Source of the DNA: Schauerella fraxinea
Lineage (GTDB): Bacteria; Pseudomonadota; Gammaproteobacteria; Burkholderiales; Burkholderiaceae_B
DNA: 64,000 nt
Direction of reading: 5' to 3'
NCBI GenBank assembly: GCA_030849945.1
Contig: JAVDKK010000001.1
Coordinates: forward strand, 1,488,001-1,552,000
Made by a program: the position numbers and the translations under genes. Of the stretch, positions 1 through 8,099 are shown one piece after another (within the stretch, counting starts at the first letter, position 1; every line of letters begins with the position of its first letter). The notes below the pieces were generated by a model. That model saw only the letters and a list, made by a program, of their open reading frames with translations. It was not told the origin of the DNA and did not search any database.

Positions 1-866
1 AGGCCGTCCGAATCATGCAACTCGGGACGGTAGTTCGGCGTGGGCCACGGCTGGTTCGAACCGTACAAATACATGCTGGTCAGCGGCGCGACGCCCAGGC
101 GGTCGACCTTCTCGCGCAGATAGATCTGCGATTTGACGTCGACGACGGTGTCGTCCTCAGGTTTGATCGTGAAGCGGTACGCACCGGTCGCGCGGCGCGA
201 ATCGAGCAGCGCGTAGATCACCAGGTTGCGGTCTTCAGCGCCCGGCTTTTCGATCCAGAACTGCGTGAAGCGCGGAAATTCTTCGCCCGACGGCAGCGCC
301 GTGTCGATCGCCAGACCGCGCGCCGACAAACCATAGATATGGTTCTTTCCGATCACACGAAAGTAGCTGGCGCCCAGGAATGTGGTGAGTTCGTCGTTCG
401 GCTTCTTTTCCGAATTGACGGGATACAGCACCTTGAACCCGGCAAAACCCAGGTTTTTCAGGGCGGCTTGATCCAGCTTCAGCGAGCCGTAGGTGAAGTC
501 GTCCGGATTGAAGGGGATTTCGTGCACGCCCTTGGTGTCGACTTCGTTGATCTTGACCGGCACGTCGAAGTGCATGCCCTGATGGTAGAAGCTCAACTTA
601 TAACGCGTGTTGGCTTCGTTCCAGTGCAGGCGGTCGTCGCGATACCGCACTTCCTGATAGCCGGCGTACTTGAGCGCCTTGAGCTCATCGGGCAAGTTCG
701 ATTGCGGGGCCTCGTATTTCTTCTTCGACGACTCGGCGGCCAATTTGGCAACATCGTCGAACGAGAACGCGCTGGCCAACCCGGGAGCGAGGAGGGCGGT
801 CAATGTTGCGGCGCAAAAGAATCGAGCAAAGCGAGACGATCCGGATGTTTGATATTTAGCGAGCAC
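1..866 (-). CDS. opgG: Periplasmic glucan biosynthesis protein OpgG (MdoG), 3' part outside window
   Basis: The gene is cut by the left window edge, leaving 288 codons of a protein usually near 500 residues. OpgG works in the periplasm in the assembly or branching of osmoregulated beta-glucans. After a basic N-terminus and a hydrophobic stretch ending ALLAPGLASA (residues about 24-33, a Sec signal peptide) the mature part begins FSFDDVAKLA. Further on come GYQEVRYRDDRLHWNE, YFRVIGKNHIYGLSARGLAI and, at the edge, RPELHDSDG, all typical of the family. I chose the GTG start at 866 because a GGGGAT ribosome site lies about 8 bases upstream; no better ATG exists. The opgH glucosyltransferase usually follows but would lie outside the window. 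The opposite-strand reading frame here is a shadow. Confidence 0.93.
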   Translation of the reverse strand, partial: MLAKYQTSGSSRFARFFCAATLTALLAPGLASAFSFDDVAKLAAESSKKKYEAPQSNLPDELKALKYAGYQEVRYRDDRLHWNEANTRYKLSFYHQGMHFDVPVKINEVDTKGVHEIPFNPDDFTYGSLKLDQAALKNLGFAGFKVLYPVNSEKKPNDELTTFLGASYFRVIGKNHIYGLSARGLAIDTALPSGEEFPRFTQFWIEKPGAEDRNLVIYALLDSRRATGAYRFTIKPEDDTVVDVKSQIYLREKVDRLGVAPLTSMYLYGSNQPWPTPNYRPELHDSDG

Positions 867-949
867 GTAAATCCCCGTAGCTTTCGGCTGTGAAAGCAGA
901 TTTGTTCAACATTCTTGCACAGTGTGGAAACAGAAGCGCCAGGGACCCC

Positions 950-1831
950 TTATCCCTGTCCCTCATTTTGGTATGCGATGTGATCTGGCGTCAGTTTATC
1001 GCCACATCCTAGCCAGGTCTGCAACAGGAAGTTGACAGCGTCCGCCTGTTCGAACTGAACCCAGTGGCCGGCGCCCTCAACAATGCGATAGTCGGTTCGC
1101 GGAATCTGGGCGGCGAGTGCCGGTGCGATCGTGGCCGGATCGGCGGTCACATCGTGCTCGCCCCATATCAATAAGGTGGGTCCGCCGTACGCTTTAAGCG
1201 CCTCGGCCAAGCCGCCGCCTTGCGATAGATTCTTGCTGCGAAAACGCGTGTGCAGGCAAGAGAGCAAATGCACCCGCGTCGCCAGATCGTCGACGGCTTT
1301 CGACGACGACAGCATGAATACGCTCAAGTTATGCCGCATTGCAGCGTCGAGTTCCGCATCGGTGGCGGCATCGCGCCAATTCACCATCGGCTCGGCTTGG
1401 CGGCGGGGCGAATCATGGCCACCCGGCCCGAGCAAGGCAAGCCGTTCGACCGGCCGAGTCGCCGCGAGGTGCGCGGCGACCAGGCCGCCAAACGAAAAGC
1501 CGGCCAACGACACGCGCGTGCGCGGGCCGACCAACTGGTTGAGCGTCTTGCCCAGGAACGTGACCAGGGTCTCAAGGGTGTCGCCATCGGGCAGGTCGGA
1601 GTCGCCATAGCCCGGCATGTTGGGCACCCACACGGTGTGCTTGGCGGCCAGGCTTTCGATGTTGCGCACCCAGTGCATCCAACTGCCGTGTCCCCCATGC
1701 AGGAGCACCAACGGCGCCCCATTGCCGAATCGCCGCCATTGGACGGTCTTGCCCTCGTAGGTCACCGCATGGCGGGTGGCTCGGGCGTCGAGTACTGCAA
1801 TCTGCTGTTGCGCGGCAAGGGAATTCGGCAT
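950..1831 (-). CDS. Alpha/beta hydrolase, substrate unknown
   Basis: This 293-residue protein has the alpha/beta-hydrolase fold signature. The oxyanion-hole HGG is at 45-47, the nucleophile elbow GFSFGG puts the catalytic Ser at 113, the acid is probably Asp227 in WGEHD, and the His is His256 in GAGHW. There is no signal peptide, so it is probably cytoplasmic. It lies 184 bases downstream of the D-aminoacylase gene on the same strand, but the gap is too long to assume one operon. The substrate cannot be read from the sequence; esterase, C-C hydrolase (MhpC-like) and lactonase activities are all possible. Confidence 0.8.
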   Translation of the reverse strand: MPNSLAAQQQIAVLDARATRHAVTYEGKTVQWRRFGNGAPLVLLHGGHGSWMHWVRNIESLAAKHTVWVPNMPGYGDSDLPDGDTLETLVTFLGKTLNQLVGPRTRVSLAGFSFGGLVAAHLAATRPVERLALLGPGGHDSPRRQAEPMVNWRDAATDAELDAAMRHNLSVFMLSSSKAVDDLATRVHLLSCLHTRFRSKNLSQGGGLAEALKAYGGPTLLIWGEHDVTADPATIAPALAAQIPRTDYRIVEGAGHWVQFEQADAVNFLLQTWLGCGDKLTPDHIAYQNEGQG

Positions 1832-2015
1832 CGATGCGATAAGAAACGGGACGGTCGATAACGGGGCGTGAGGCTACCATTTTCCGACGTTCTGACCCTG
1901 GCCAAGGCACAAAATTCTTTCGTTTGGGTACCTAAACGAAAAAATGTTGCAACTTTGCTGCGTTGGGTGTCGATCTGGCCGATTATTCCCCGCAATGCGA
2001 AGGTTTTGTGGCGCT

Positions 2016-3536
2016 TTAGTGCCTGATGTGTCCGTCCGACGATGTCGGCCGTGCCCGCTGCAGCACGCGGCCAGGAAGCAGGCCGCTTTTACCCGCCTTG
2101 CCATCCCACACCGGTTGTCCATTCACCCACACCTGTTCGATGCCAGTACTCACCTGGATGGGGGCTTCGAAGGTTGCGTTGTCGGCCACACGCGCCGGGT
2201 CGAGCAATACCAGATCGGCGAAGTGTCCGGCTTGCAGCAGCCCGCGCTCGGCAATGCCGTAGTTGCGCGCGGCCAGCCCGGTCATTTTGTGAATCGCGCC
2301 TTCGAGCGTCAGCACCTGGGTCTCACGCACCAGTTTGCGCAGCACTTGTGTAAACGTGCCCCATTGCCGTGGGTGGGGGTGGGGATCGAAGGGCAAGCCG
2401 TCTGAGCCCACCATGGCGAGGGGATGCGTGATGATGCGTTCGACGTCGCGCTCGTCCATCAAAAAGTAGATCGCGCCGGCGGGCGTCAAGCGCTTGAGCG
2501 CGGCCTCGTCGTCCAGTCCCAGTTCGGCCATGACGTCGCTGAAGTCGCGGCCGGTCGCGGCCGGATAACCTTTCGACCAGGTGATCATCGTGCGGCGCGA
2601 GATACGCACACGATCGATCCGCAGCATCGTCGAGGTGGCGGGGTAGGGATGGCAGTCGAGGCAAACCGGCTGGCGGGTCGCCGCTTGTTCGATCAGGTTC
2701 AACGTTTCTTGAGACCGCCCGTGGTTCTTTTCGCCAGCTAACTTGTGATGCGAGAACACAACCAACGCGTCCAGGGCGCGGCCGATCGTCAGCGCTTCTT
2801 CCATGGCGTCGACGATCAGATCGGCTTCGTCGCGCAGGTGGGTGGCAAAAACGCCGCCATGTTCCCGCAGCGGCGCGCCGACCGCGATGATCTCTTCTAT
2901 GGTGGCCTGCGCGGCCGGCGGGTAAAAGGTACCGGTGGACATGCCGAAGGCGCCGGCTTGCATGGCGTCTTCGAACAGCTCACGCATGCGCGCGGTTTCG
3001 TTCTCGTTGGCGGCTCGTTCGAGATCCGCCATGCATTCAACCCGCAACGTGGTGTGCCCCACCAGAGGAATGACGTTGGTGGCCGCAGGGGTGGCGCGCA
3101 AGGCAGCCAACCAGCCCGCGAACGTGTCAAACCGAAAAAGTGCCGGTGGTCCCAGCAGATCCAGCGGCTGTGGGATCACGCGCGGCGAAAGGGGCGCCAG
3201 GCTGATGCCGCAGTTGCCGGTCACCACTGTGGTGATGCCTTGCGACACCTTCGGCGTCATGTCAGGGTGCGCAAGCAGATACCCGTCATCATGGGTATGC
3301 GAGTCGATGAAACCGGGCGTGATGACAAAGCCGGTGGCGTCGATGACCTGCGCGTCAAGGGGTGCTTCGAACGCACCGATGGCGGCAATCCGGTCGCCGC
3401 GTACGAGAACATCCGCGCGATAAGGCGGTGCGCCCGATCCGTCGACCACCATGCCGCCACGCAATAGAAAGCTGCTCGCGTCAGGGTTTGCGTGCGGCAA
3501 CGCGTGTGCATGTTGAGCTGGCGTGCGATCGGGCAT
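2016..3536 (-). CDS. N-acyl-D-amino-acid deacylase (D-aminoacylase)
   Basis: This is a 506-residue member of the amidohydrolase superfamily that hydrolyses N-acyl-D-amino acids to the free D-amino acid and a fatty or acetic acid. The metal ligands His80 and His82 are in DSHTHDD, and the bridging Cys109 is in TGNCGIS, a hallmark of D-aminoacylases rather than dihydroorotases. The downstream signatures VFSHHK, DCHPYPATS and VGSDGLPFDPHPHPR carry the remaining ligands and the catalytic Asp. The start has a GAGG/AGGG ribosome site upstream. It follows a LysR gene by 33 bases and, before that, an aspartate racemase, so the three probably form a D-amino-acid utilisation unit. Specificity (D-Glu, D-Asp or neutral) cannot be told by eye. 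Confidence 0.88.
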   Translation of the reverse strand: MPDRTPAQHAHALPHANPDASSFLLRGGMVVDGSGAPPYRADVLVRGDRIAAIGAFEAPLDAQVIDATGFVITPGFIDSHTHDDGYLLAHPDMTPKVSQGITTVVTGNCGISLAPLSPRVIPQPLDLLGPPALFRFDTFAGWLAALRATPAATNVIPLVGHTTLRVECMADLERAANENETARMRELFEDAMQAGAFGMSTGTFYPPAAQATIEEIIAVGAPLREHGGVFATHLRDEADLIVDAMEEALTIGRALDALVVFSHHKLAGEKNHGRSQETLNLIEQAATRQPVCLDCHPYPATSTMLRIDRVRISRRTMITWSKGYPAATGRDFSDVMAELGLDDEAALKRLTPAGAIYFLMDERDVERIITHPLAMVGSDGLPFDPHPHPRQWGTFTQVLRKLVRETQVLTLEGAIHKMTGLAARNYGIAERGLLQAGHFADLVLLDPARVADNATFEAPIQVSTGIEQVWVNGQPVWDGKAGKSGLLPGRVLQRARPTSSDGHIRH

Positions 3537-3569
3537 TGTCCCTACCTCTATTGAATGGTCAGCGTTGCG

Positions 3570-4475
3570 TTAAGGATGCGGGCTGTCTTGGCTGGCCACG
3601 ATCCCGGCCCAAAGGCGATTCAACGCCAGCGCACTATTGGTGCGATCGCGGTAAGCCACGAGCGACAGCGTCATGGACCATTTTTCGTCACCCAATGGCG
3701 TCAGCAGGTCGCCTTTCTGAATCGCGGCGCAATCCGGCAGCCACGCCACGCCTTGCCCGGATACCGCCACATTGGCCAGCACATCGGCCATATCGCTTTC
3801 GAATACGCCTTGGCCCACCAGGGGCTCCGGCGCGCTTTGCGCAATCAGGTCGACCATGCGGCCCAAATACGTGCCGGCCGAATACATCAGGAGCGGCGCG
3901 GGAGGCGTGTCGCGCGTCTTGGTCAACGACCAGCGTTCGGCATGGTCGGTTGCCACATAGGGGCGCAGGCGTTCGGTGCCGATCACCAGCCGGTCGAAGC
4001 GGTCGGTGTCGAGATGGATGGGTTGCTGGGCATGATGAAAGCACAGCAGCACGTCGGCTTCGCCTGCCGCCAGCGACGTCACCGTGTCGTGCACATTGCC
4101 GGGAACGGCCTGGCAACTCAGCGATCGTCCATTGGACCAGGTGGCCCACCAGCTCGGCAGGCGTCCAAGCGCCAACGCGTGCGGGAGTGCGATGCGCACT
4201 TTGTCGCGCCGGGATAACGACGGATCGGTGAGGCCGGCCTTGGCCTCGAGCAACTTTTCGAGAATCTCCGCAGCCTGGCCGCGAAACTGTTCGCCTTCGG
4301 GTGTGAGCCGGGTGGGAAAGACGCTGCGATCGATCAGCGCCACGCCCAACCAGGCTTCCAGCGCCTGGATACGTCGACTGAATGCGGTCTGCGACGTGTG
4401 CCGCTCCATGGCGGAACGGGTGAAATTGCCCAGTTCTGCGACCGTCAAAAAGTCTTGCAGCCAGCGCATATCCAT
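3570..4475 (-). CDS. LysR-family transcriptional regulator
   Basis: This 301-residue protein starts with the LysR winged helix-turn-helix (residues about 1-60, with FLTVAELGNFTRSAMERHTS and the wing SRRIQALEAWLG), followed by a periplasmic-binding-like effector domain. It overlaps the stop of the upstream racemase gene by one base (TGATG) and is 33 bases from the downstream D-aminoacylase. It is therefore embedded in the unit it probably controls rather than divergent from it, which is less usual for LysR genes. The inducer is unknown; an N-acyl-D-amino acid or D-amino acid is an inference from context. Confidence 0.9.
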   Translation of the reverse strand: MDMRWLQDFLTVAELGNFTRSAMERHTSQTAFSRRIQALEAWLGVALIDRSVFPTRLTPEGEQFRGQAAEILEKLLEAKAGLTDPSLSRRDKVRIALPHALALGRLPSWWATWSNGRSLSCQAVPGNVHDTVTSLAAGEADVLLCFHHAQQPIHLDTDRFDRLVIGTERLRPYVATDHAERWSLTKTRDTPPAPLLMYSAGTYLGRMVDLIAQSAPEPLVGQGVFESDMADVLANVAVSGQGVAWLPDCAAIQKGDLLTPLGDEKWSMTLSLVAYRDRTNSALALNRLWAGIVASQDSPHP

Positions 4476-5224
4476 CAGGCGGCAGCCTCCAGTTCAGGCA
4501 AAGGGTGATCCGGGACGCGGCCAATGACCGACGCCACGACGCACGCTCGGGCGAGCGCGTCCGTGCAGTCTACCGCCGTTGCGCCCATCATTTCGCGCGT
4601 CAGCACCACCGGCAATTCGGTGCAGGCGAGCAGCACCCGATCGGCGCCTTGTTCGAAAAGCCTCGCGGCCGCGCGCTGGGCGCTCTCGCGGCCCAGGTCG
4701 ATATTGCCGGCCTTAACCGACCAGATCGCGGTATCGATCAAAACTTGCTCGGCTTCGTCCGGCACGATGAAGTGGTCGACGCGATTTTCGAGACGCGATT
4801 GGTACATTCGCGTACCCACCGTGCCGCGTGTGCTCATCAGCGCCACGCGCCCAGGAGATTGGCCTTCTGCGGTGAGTGCGTCGGCGGTGGCCTGCGCGAT
4901 ATGGATGATCGGCACGCGTGCCGCGGCCGACAGCCGCTCGTGCCAGAAGTGTGCTGTGTTGCACGGGATGGCAATGTAATCGGCGCCCGCAGCTTCCAGT
5001 TTGTGCAGGCCATCGAGCAACCAGGCGAACGGTTCGTCGGTACCGGCGCGAATGGCCGTGGAGCGATCGGGGATCTGGGGAATGCAATGCACCAGCATCG
5101 GCACATGCTCCTGGTCGCAGGAGGCAGACGTGTGCGCGACGATCTTGGCCATGAAGTCGATCGTGGCGGCAGGGCCCATGCCGCCGAGGATGCCGATGCA
5201 TCCAAATTGATTGGAAGTGTTCAT
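4475..5224 (-). CDS. Aspartate/glutamate racemase family protein
   Basis: This 249-residue protein has the two-cysteine, PLP-independent racemase layout. It starts with GCIGILGGMGP, has Cys88 in IPCNTAHFW and Cys201 in LLACTELPV; the two thiols act as the acid/base pair that inverts the alpha carbon of Asp or Glu. I use ATG 5224 because the family begins a few residues before GILGGMG. An in-frame ATG at 5236 is also possible, and an open frame runs further upstream toward the tRNA but has no family resemblance. With the D-aminoacylase two genes downstream it would convert released D-Asp or D-Glu to the L form; a role in peptidoglycan is less likely here. Confidence 0.85.
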   Translation of the reverse strand: MNTSNQFGCIGILGGMGPAATIDFMAKIVAHTSASCDQEHVPMLVHCIPQIPDRSTAIRAGTDEPFAWLLDGLHKLEAAGADYIAIPCNTAHFWHERLSAAARVPIIHIAQATADALTAEGQSPGRVALMSTRGTVGTRMYQSRLENRVDHFIVPDEAEQVLIDTAIWSVKAGNIDLGRESAQRAAARLFEQGADRVLLACTELPVVLTREMMGATAVDCTDALARACVVASVIGRVPDHPLPELEAAA

Positions 5225-5315
5225 GCTGGAAAGCATGCCCCAGCGTGCAGCGCATGCCCAATGCAAAATTTGCATTGCTTCACGACGCGCTTCGAAGACA
5301 CGAACCCTGCGGACG

Positions 5316-5345
5316 AAAAAAAGCCCCCGATGAAGGAGGCTTTTT
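5316..5345 (-). terminator. Stem-loop terminator below tRNA-Phe
   Basis: AAAAAGCC and GGCTTTTT arms flank a GC-rich loop, with runs of A and T on both sides. It lies just downstream of tRNA-Phe on the minus strand and separates it from the racemase gene; the symmetry would let it work in both directions. Confidence 0.7.
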
Positions 5346-5384
5346 CGACTGCGTTGCTGGATCGGCAATCCAGCAAAAATACTT

Positions 5385-5460
5385 TGGTGGCCCGGGGCGG
5401 AATCGAACCACCGACACAAGGATTTTCAATCCTCTGCTCTACCGACTGAGCTACCGGGCC
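5385..5460 (-). tRNA. tRNA-Phe (GAA)
   Basis: The minus strand reads GGCCCGG...CCGGGCC-A-CCA, a 76-base cloverleaf with a seven-pair acceptor stem, the D-arm TAGCTCAGTCGGTAGAGCA, an anticodon loop TTGAAAA giving GAA, and a T-arm containing GGTTCGATTCC. The CCA end is encoded. It stands divergently from hemA. Confidence 0.96.
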
Positions 5461-5643
5461 AACGAGAGAGCCGCATATTACACAAAAAATCGAAGTCGTG
5501 CACGCAACGCAGCAAAAAGATCACGCTTTCTGCGTCGGGCGAGGCCGCGACCGGGACGGATGGGGTCTCAAGCGCTATACTTTATGTCTAACTTCGTTGC
5601 AATCCCTGTTTACGCGTGAACCACGCTGTGTGCAGCACTTACG

Positions 5644-6918
5644 ATGTCGATTGATGTCCTGACCTTCGGTTTGAACCACACGTCTGCGCCCGTTTCGGTG
5701 CGCGAACGGGTGTCCATGCCTGTCGATCTCATCAAGCCGGCCATTGAGGGATTACGCGCTGCCTTCGGTGGCGCGCTACGCGAAGCGGCCATTCTCTCTA
5801 CCTGTAATCGCACCGAGGTGTATTGCGCGGCCGAGCCGCAAGTCGCCGAGCAGTTGCCCGCGTGGCTGGCCGATTTCAACAAGATCGAAGCGGGCGCATT
5901 GCAGCCACATTTGTACCGTCATCAGCAGGGCGATGCCGTGCGTCACGCGTTTCGCGTGGCCAGCGGTCTCGATTCCATGGTGTTGGGCGAGCCGCAGATC
6001 CTGGGCCAGATGAAAGATGCGGTGCGCACGGCTGGCGAGGCCGGTTCGTTGGGCACCTTGTTGCATCAACTCTTCCAGCGTACGTTCTCGGTGGCGAAGG
6101 AAGTGCGTTCGCAAACGTCGATTGGCGCGCATTCGGTGTCGATGGCCGCTGCGGCGGTGCGCCTGGCCGAGCGGGTGTTTGGCGATATGAGCCAGACGCG
6201 GCTGCTGTTCATCGGCGCCGGCGAAATGATCGAACTCTGTGCCACGCACTTTGCCGCGCAAAAGCCGCGCAGCATGGTGGTGGCCAACCGCACACTCGAA
6301 CGCGCTGAGGCACTGGCCGACCGGTTTTCAGCCCAGACCATGAAGTTGGCCGATCTGCCCGATCGTCTGGCCGACTTCGACGTGATCGTCTCCTGTACGG
6401 CCAGCTCCTTGCCCATCCTCGGCTTGGGGATGGTCGAACGGGCCACCAAGCTTCGTCGTCACCGCCCCATCGTCATGGTGGATTTGGCCGTGCCGCGCGA
6501 CATCGAGCCCGAAGTGGGCCGCTTGGACGACATCTATTTGTATTCGGTCGACGATCTCGGCAAGTTCGTGCAAAGCGGTACCGATGCGCGTCGCGCAGCC
6601 GTGGTGCAGGCCGAAGCCATCATCGATACCCGTGTCGATAACTTCATGCACTGGATGCAGTCTCGCGCCGTGGTTCCGATCATTCGCGATCTGCACCAAT
6701 CGGCAGACGCGTTGCGGATGCAAGAGCTGGATCGTGCCCGCCGTGCATTGGCGCGCGGCGAGTCGCCCGAAGCCGTGATGGAGCAGTTGGCCCATGGGCT
6801 CACGCAAAAATACCTGCACGGTCCGCTGGCGGCGCTCAACCGCAGCGAAGCCGGCGAGCGTGAGCAATTGCTGACCTGGGTGCCGCGCCTTTTCCCGACC
6901 TCCGACTCTCGTCGTTAG
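5644..6918 (+). CDS. hemA: Glutamyl-tRNA reductase
   Basis: The product reduces glutamyl-tRNA(Glu) to glutamate-1-semialdehyde with NADPH, the first committed step of C5-pathway heme synthesis. It is 424 residues, the usual length. The N-terminal catalytic domain carries GLNHTSAPVSVRE and the active-site Cys54 in STCNRTE. The central NADPH-binding fold has FIGAGEMIE, and a C-terminal helical dimerisation domain follows. It is the first gene of the run hemA-prfA-prmC, an arrangement shared with E. coli. A possible -10 box TATACT at 5576-5581 lies 63 bases upstream with only a weak -35, so the promoter is not secure. hemE appears 20 kb further on. Confidence 0.97.
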   Translation: MSIDVLTFGLNHTSAPVSVRERVSMPVDLIKPAIEGLRAAFGGALREAAILSTCNRTEVYCAAEPQVAEQLPAWLADFNKIEAGALQPHLYRHQQGDAVRHAFRVASGLDSMVLGEPQILGQMKDAVRTAGEAGSLGTLLHQLFQRTFSVAKEVRSQTSIGAHSVSMAAAAVRLAERVFGDMSQTRLLFIGAGEMIELCATHFAAQKPRSMVVANRTLERAEALADRFSAQTMKLADLPDRLADFDVIVSCTASSLPILGLGMVERATKLRRHRPIVMVDLAVPRDIEPEVGRLDDIYLYSVDDLGKFVQSGTDARRAAVVQAEAIIDTRVDNFMHWMQSRAVVPIIRDLHQSADALRMQELDRARRALARGESPEAVMEQLAHGLTQKYLHGPLAALNRSEAGEREQLLTWVPRLFPTSDSRR

Positions 6919-7011
6919 CGGCGGTCGCGTCGTTGGTCGCGCTGCGTATTCGCGTGGCGCATTGTCCGGACGGCGCCCGTCTGGTCCTGTCTCCCCTCTG
7001 GTTTATTCGTT

Positions 7012-8094
7012 ATGAAATCCTCTATGCGCAGCCGGCTCGAGCAATTGTCTCGCCGTCTGATCGAAGTCGACGCGTTGCTGTCCGATCCGGACGCTGCCAA
7101 CGATATGGATCGTTTTCGCAAATTGTCGCGTGAGCGCGCCGAGCTCGATCCCGTCGTTGCCGCCTTCAGCACCTATACGCAAGCCGAAGACGATTTGTCG
7201 ACCGCGCAAGAGATGCTCGGCGACCCGGAAATGAAAAGCCTGGCCGAGGAAGAGATTCGCGCATCGAAGGGCAAGCTCGAAACGCTGGGCGCCGACCTGC
7301 AGCGTTTGCTGCTCCCACGCGATCCCAACGATGGGCGCAGCCTGTTTCTCGAAATCCGCGCCGGCACGGGCGGTGACGAAAGCGCGCTGTTTTCGGGCGA
7401 TCTTCTGCGCATGTATTCGCGCTATGCCGAAAATCGCGGGTGGAAAGTCGAGCTCATGTCGGAAAGTGCGTCGGAGTTGGGTGGCTATAAAGAAGTCATC
7501 GTGCGCGTGGATGGCGACGGCGCCTACGGCCGCTTGAAGTTCGAATCCGGTGCGCATCGTGTGCAGCGGGTGCCGGCGACCGAAGCGCAGGGCCGGATCC
7601 ACACCTCGGCGTGCACGGTGGCCGTGCTGCCAGAAGCCGATGCCGCGACCGAAATCGTGATCAATCCATCGGATCTGCGTATCGACACCTTCCGTGCCAG
7701 CGGCGCGGGCGGCCAGCACATCAACAAAACCGATTCGGCCGTGCGCATCACGCACTTGCCGACGGGGTTGGTGGTGGAGTGCCAGGACGATCGCTCGCAG
7801 CATCGCAATAAAGATAAAGCCTTGCAGGTGTTGGCTGCCCGGTTGAAAGACGCCGAAATGCGCGAGCGTCAGGGCAAAGAAGCCGCCGAGCGCAAATCGC
7901 TGGTCGGTACCGGTGACCGCTCCGAGCGCATCCGCACCTATAACTTTCCTCAAGGCCGCCTGACCGATCATCGCATCAACCTCACGCTCTACAAGCTGGG
8001 GCAGATCATGGAAGGCGATCTCGAAGAGCTCACCGGCGCACTGATCGCCGAGCACCAGGCTGAGTTGCTGGCCGCGCTGGGCGACGACGTCTGA
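7012..8094 (+). CDS. prfA: Peptide chain release factor 1
   Basis: RF1 recognises UAA and UAG and triggers release of the finished peptide. The 360-residue length is standard. The tripeptide PAT at 188-190 (in QRVPATEAQGR) is the RF1 stop-codon reader, which separates it from RF2 (SPF). The catalytic GGQ is at 233-235. The Gln is the substrate of the methylase encoded five bases downstream, so the two products act together. ATG 7012 was preferred over the in-frame ATG at 7024 because it gives the normal RF1 N-terminus. Confidence 0.97.
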   Translation: MKSSMRSRLEQLSRRLIEVDALLSDPDAANDMDRFRKLSRERAELDPVVAAFSTYTQAEDDLSTAQEMLGDPEMKSLAEEEIRASKGKLETLGADLQRLLLPRDPNDGRSLFLEIRAGTGGDESALFSGDLLRMYSRYAENRGWKVELMSESASELGGYKEVIVRVDGDGAYGRLKFESGAHRVQRVPATEAQGRIHTSACTVAVLPEADAATEIVINPSDLRIDTFRASGAGGQHINKTDSAVRITHLPTGLVVECQDDRSQHRNKDKALQVLAARLKDAEMRERQGKEAAERKSLVGTGDRSERIRTYNFPQGRLTDHRINLTLYKLGQIMEGDLEELTGALIAEHQAELLAALGDDV

Positions 8095-8099
8095 ACGAC

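Noticed and set aside
15..893. 292-residue plus-strand reading frame
   Set aside because: It is the antisense of opgG, whose protein on the minus strand has clear family motifs and a signal peptide.
5225..5419. N-terminal extension of the aspartate racemase to 314 residues
   Set aside because: It would run through the terminator of tRNA-Phe and has no homology to racemases.
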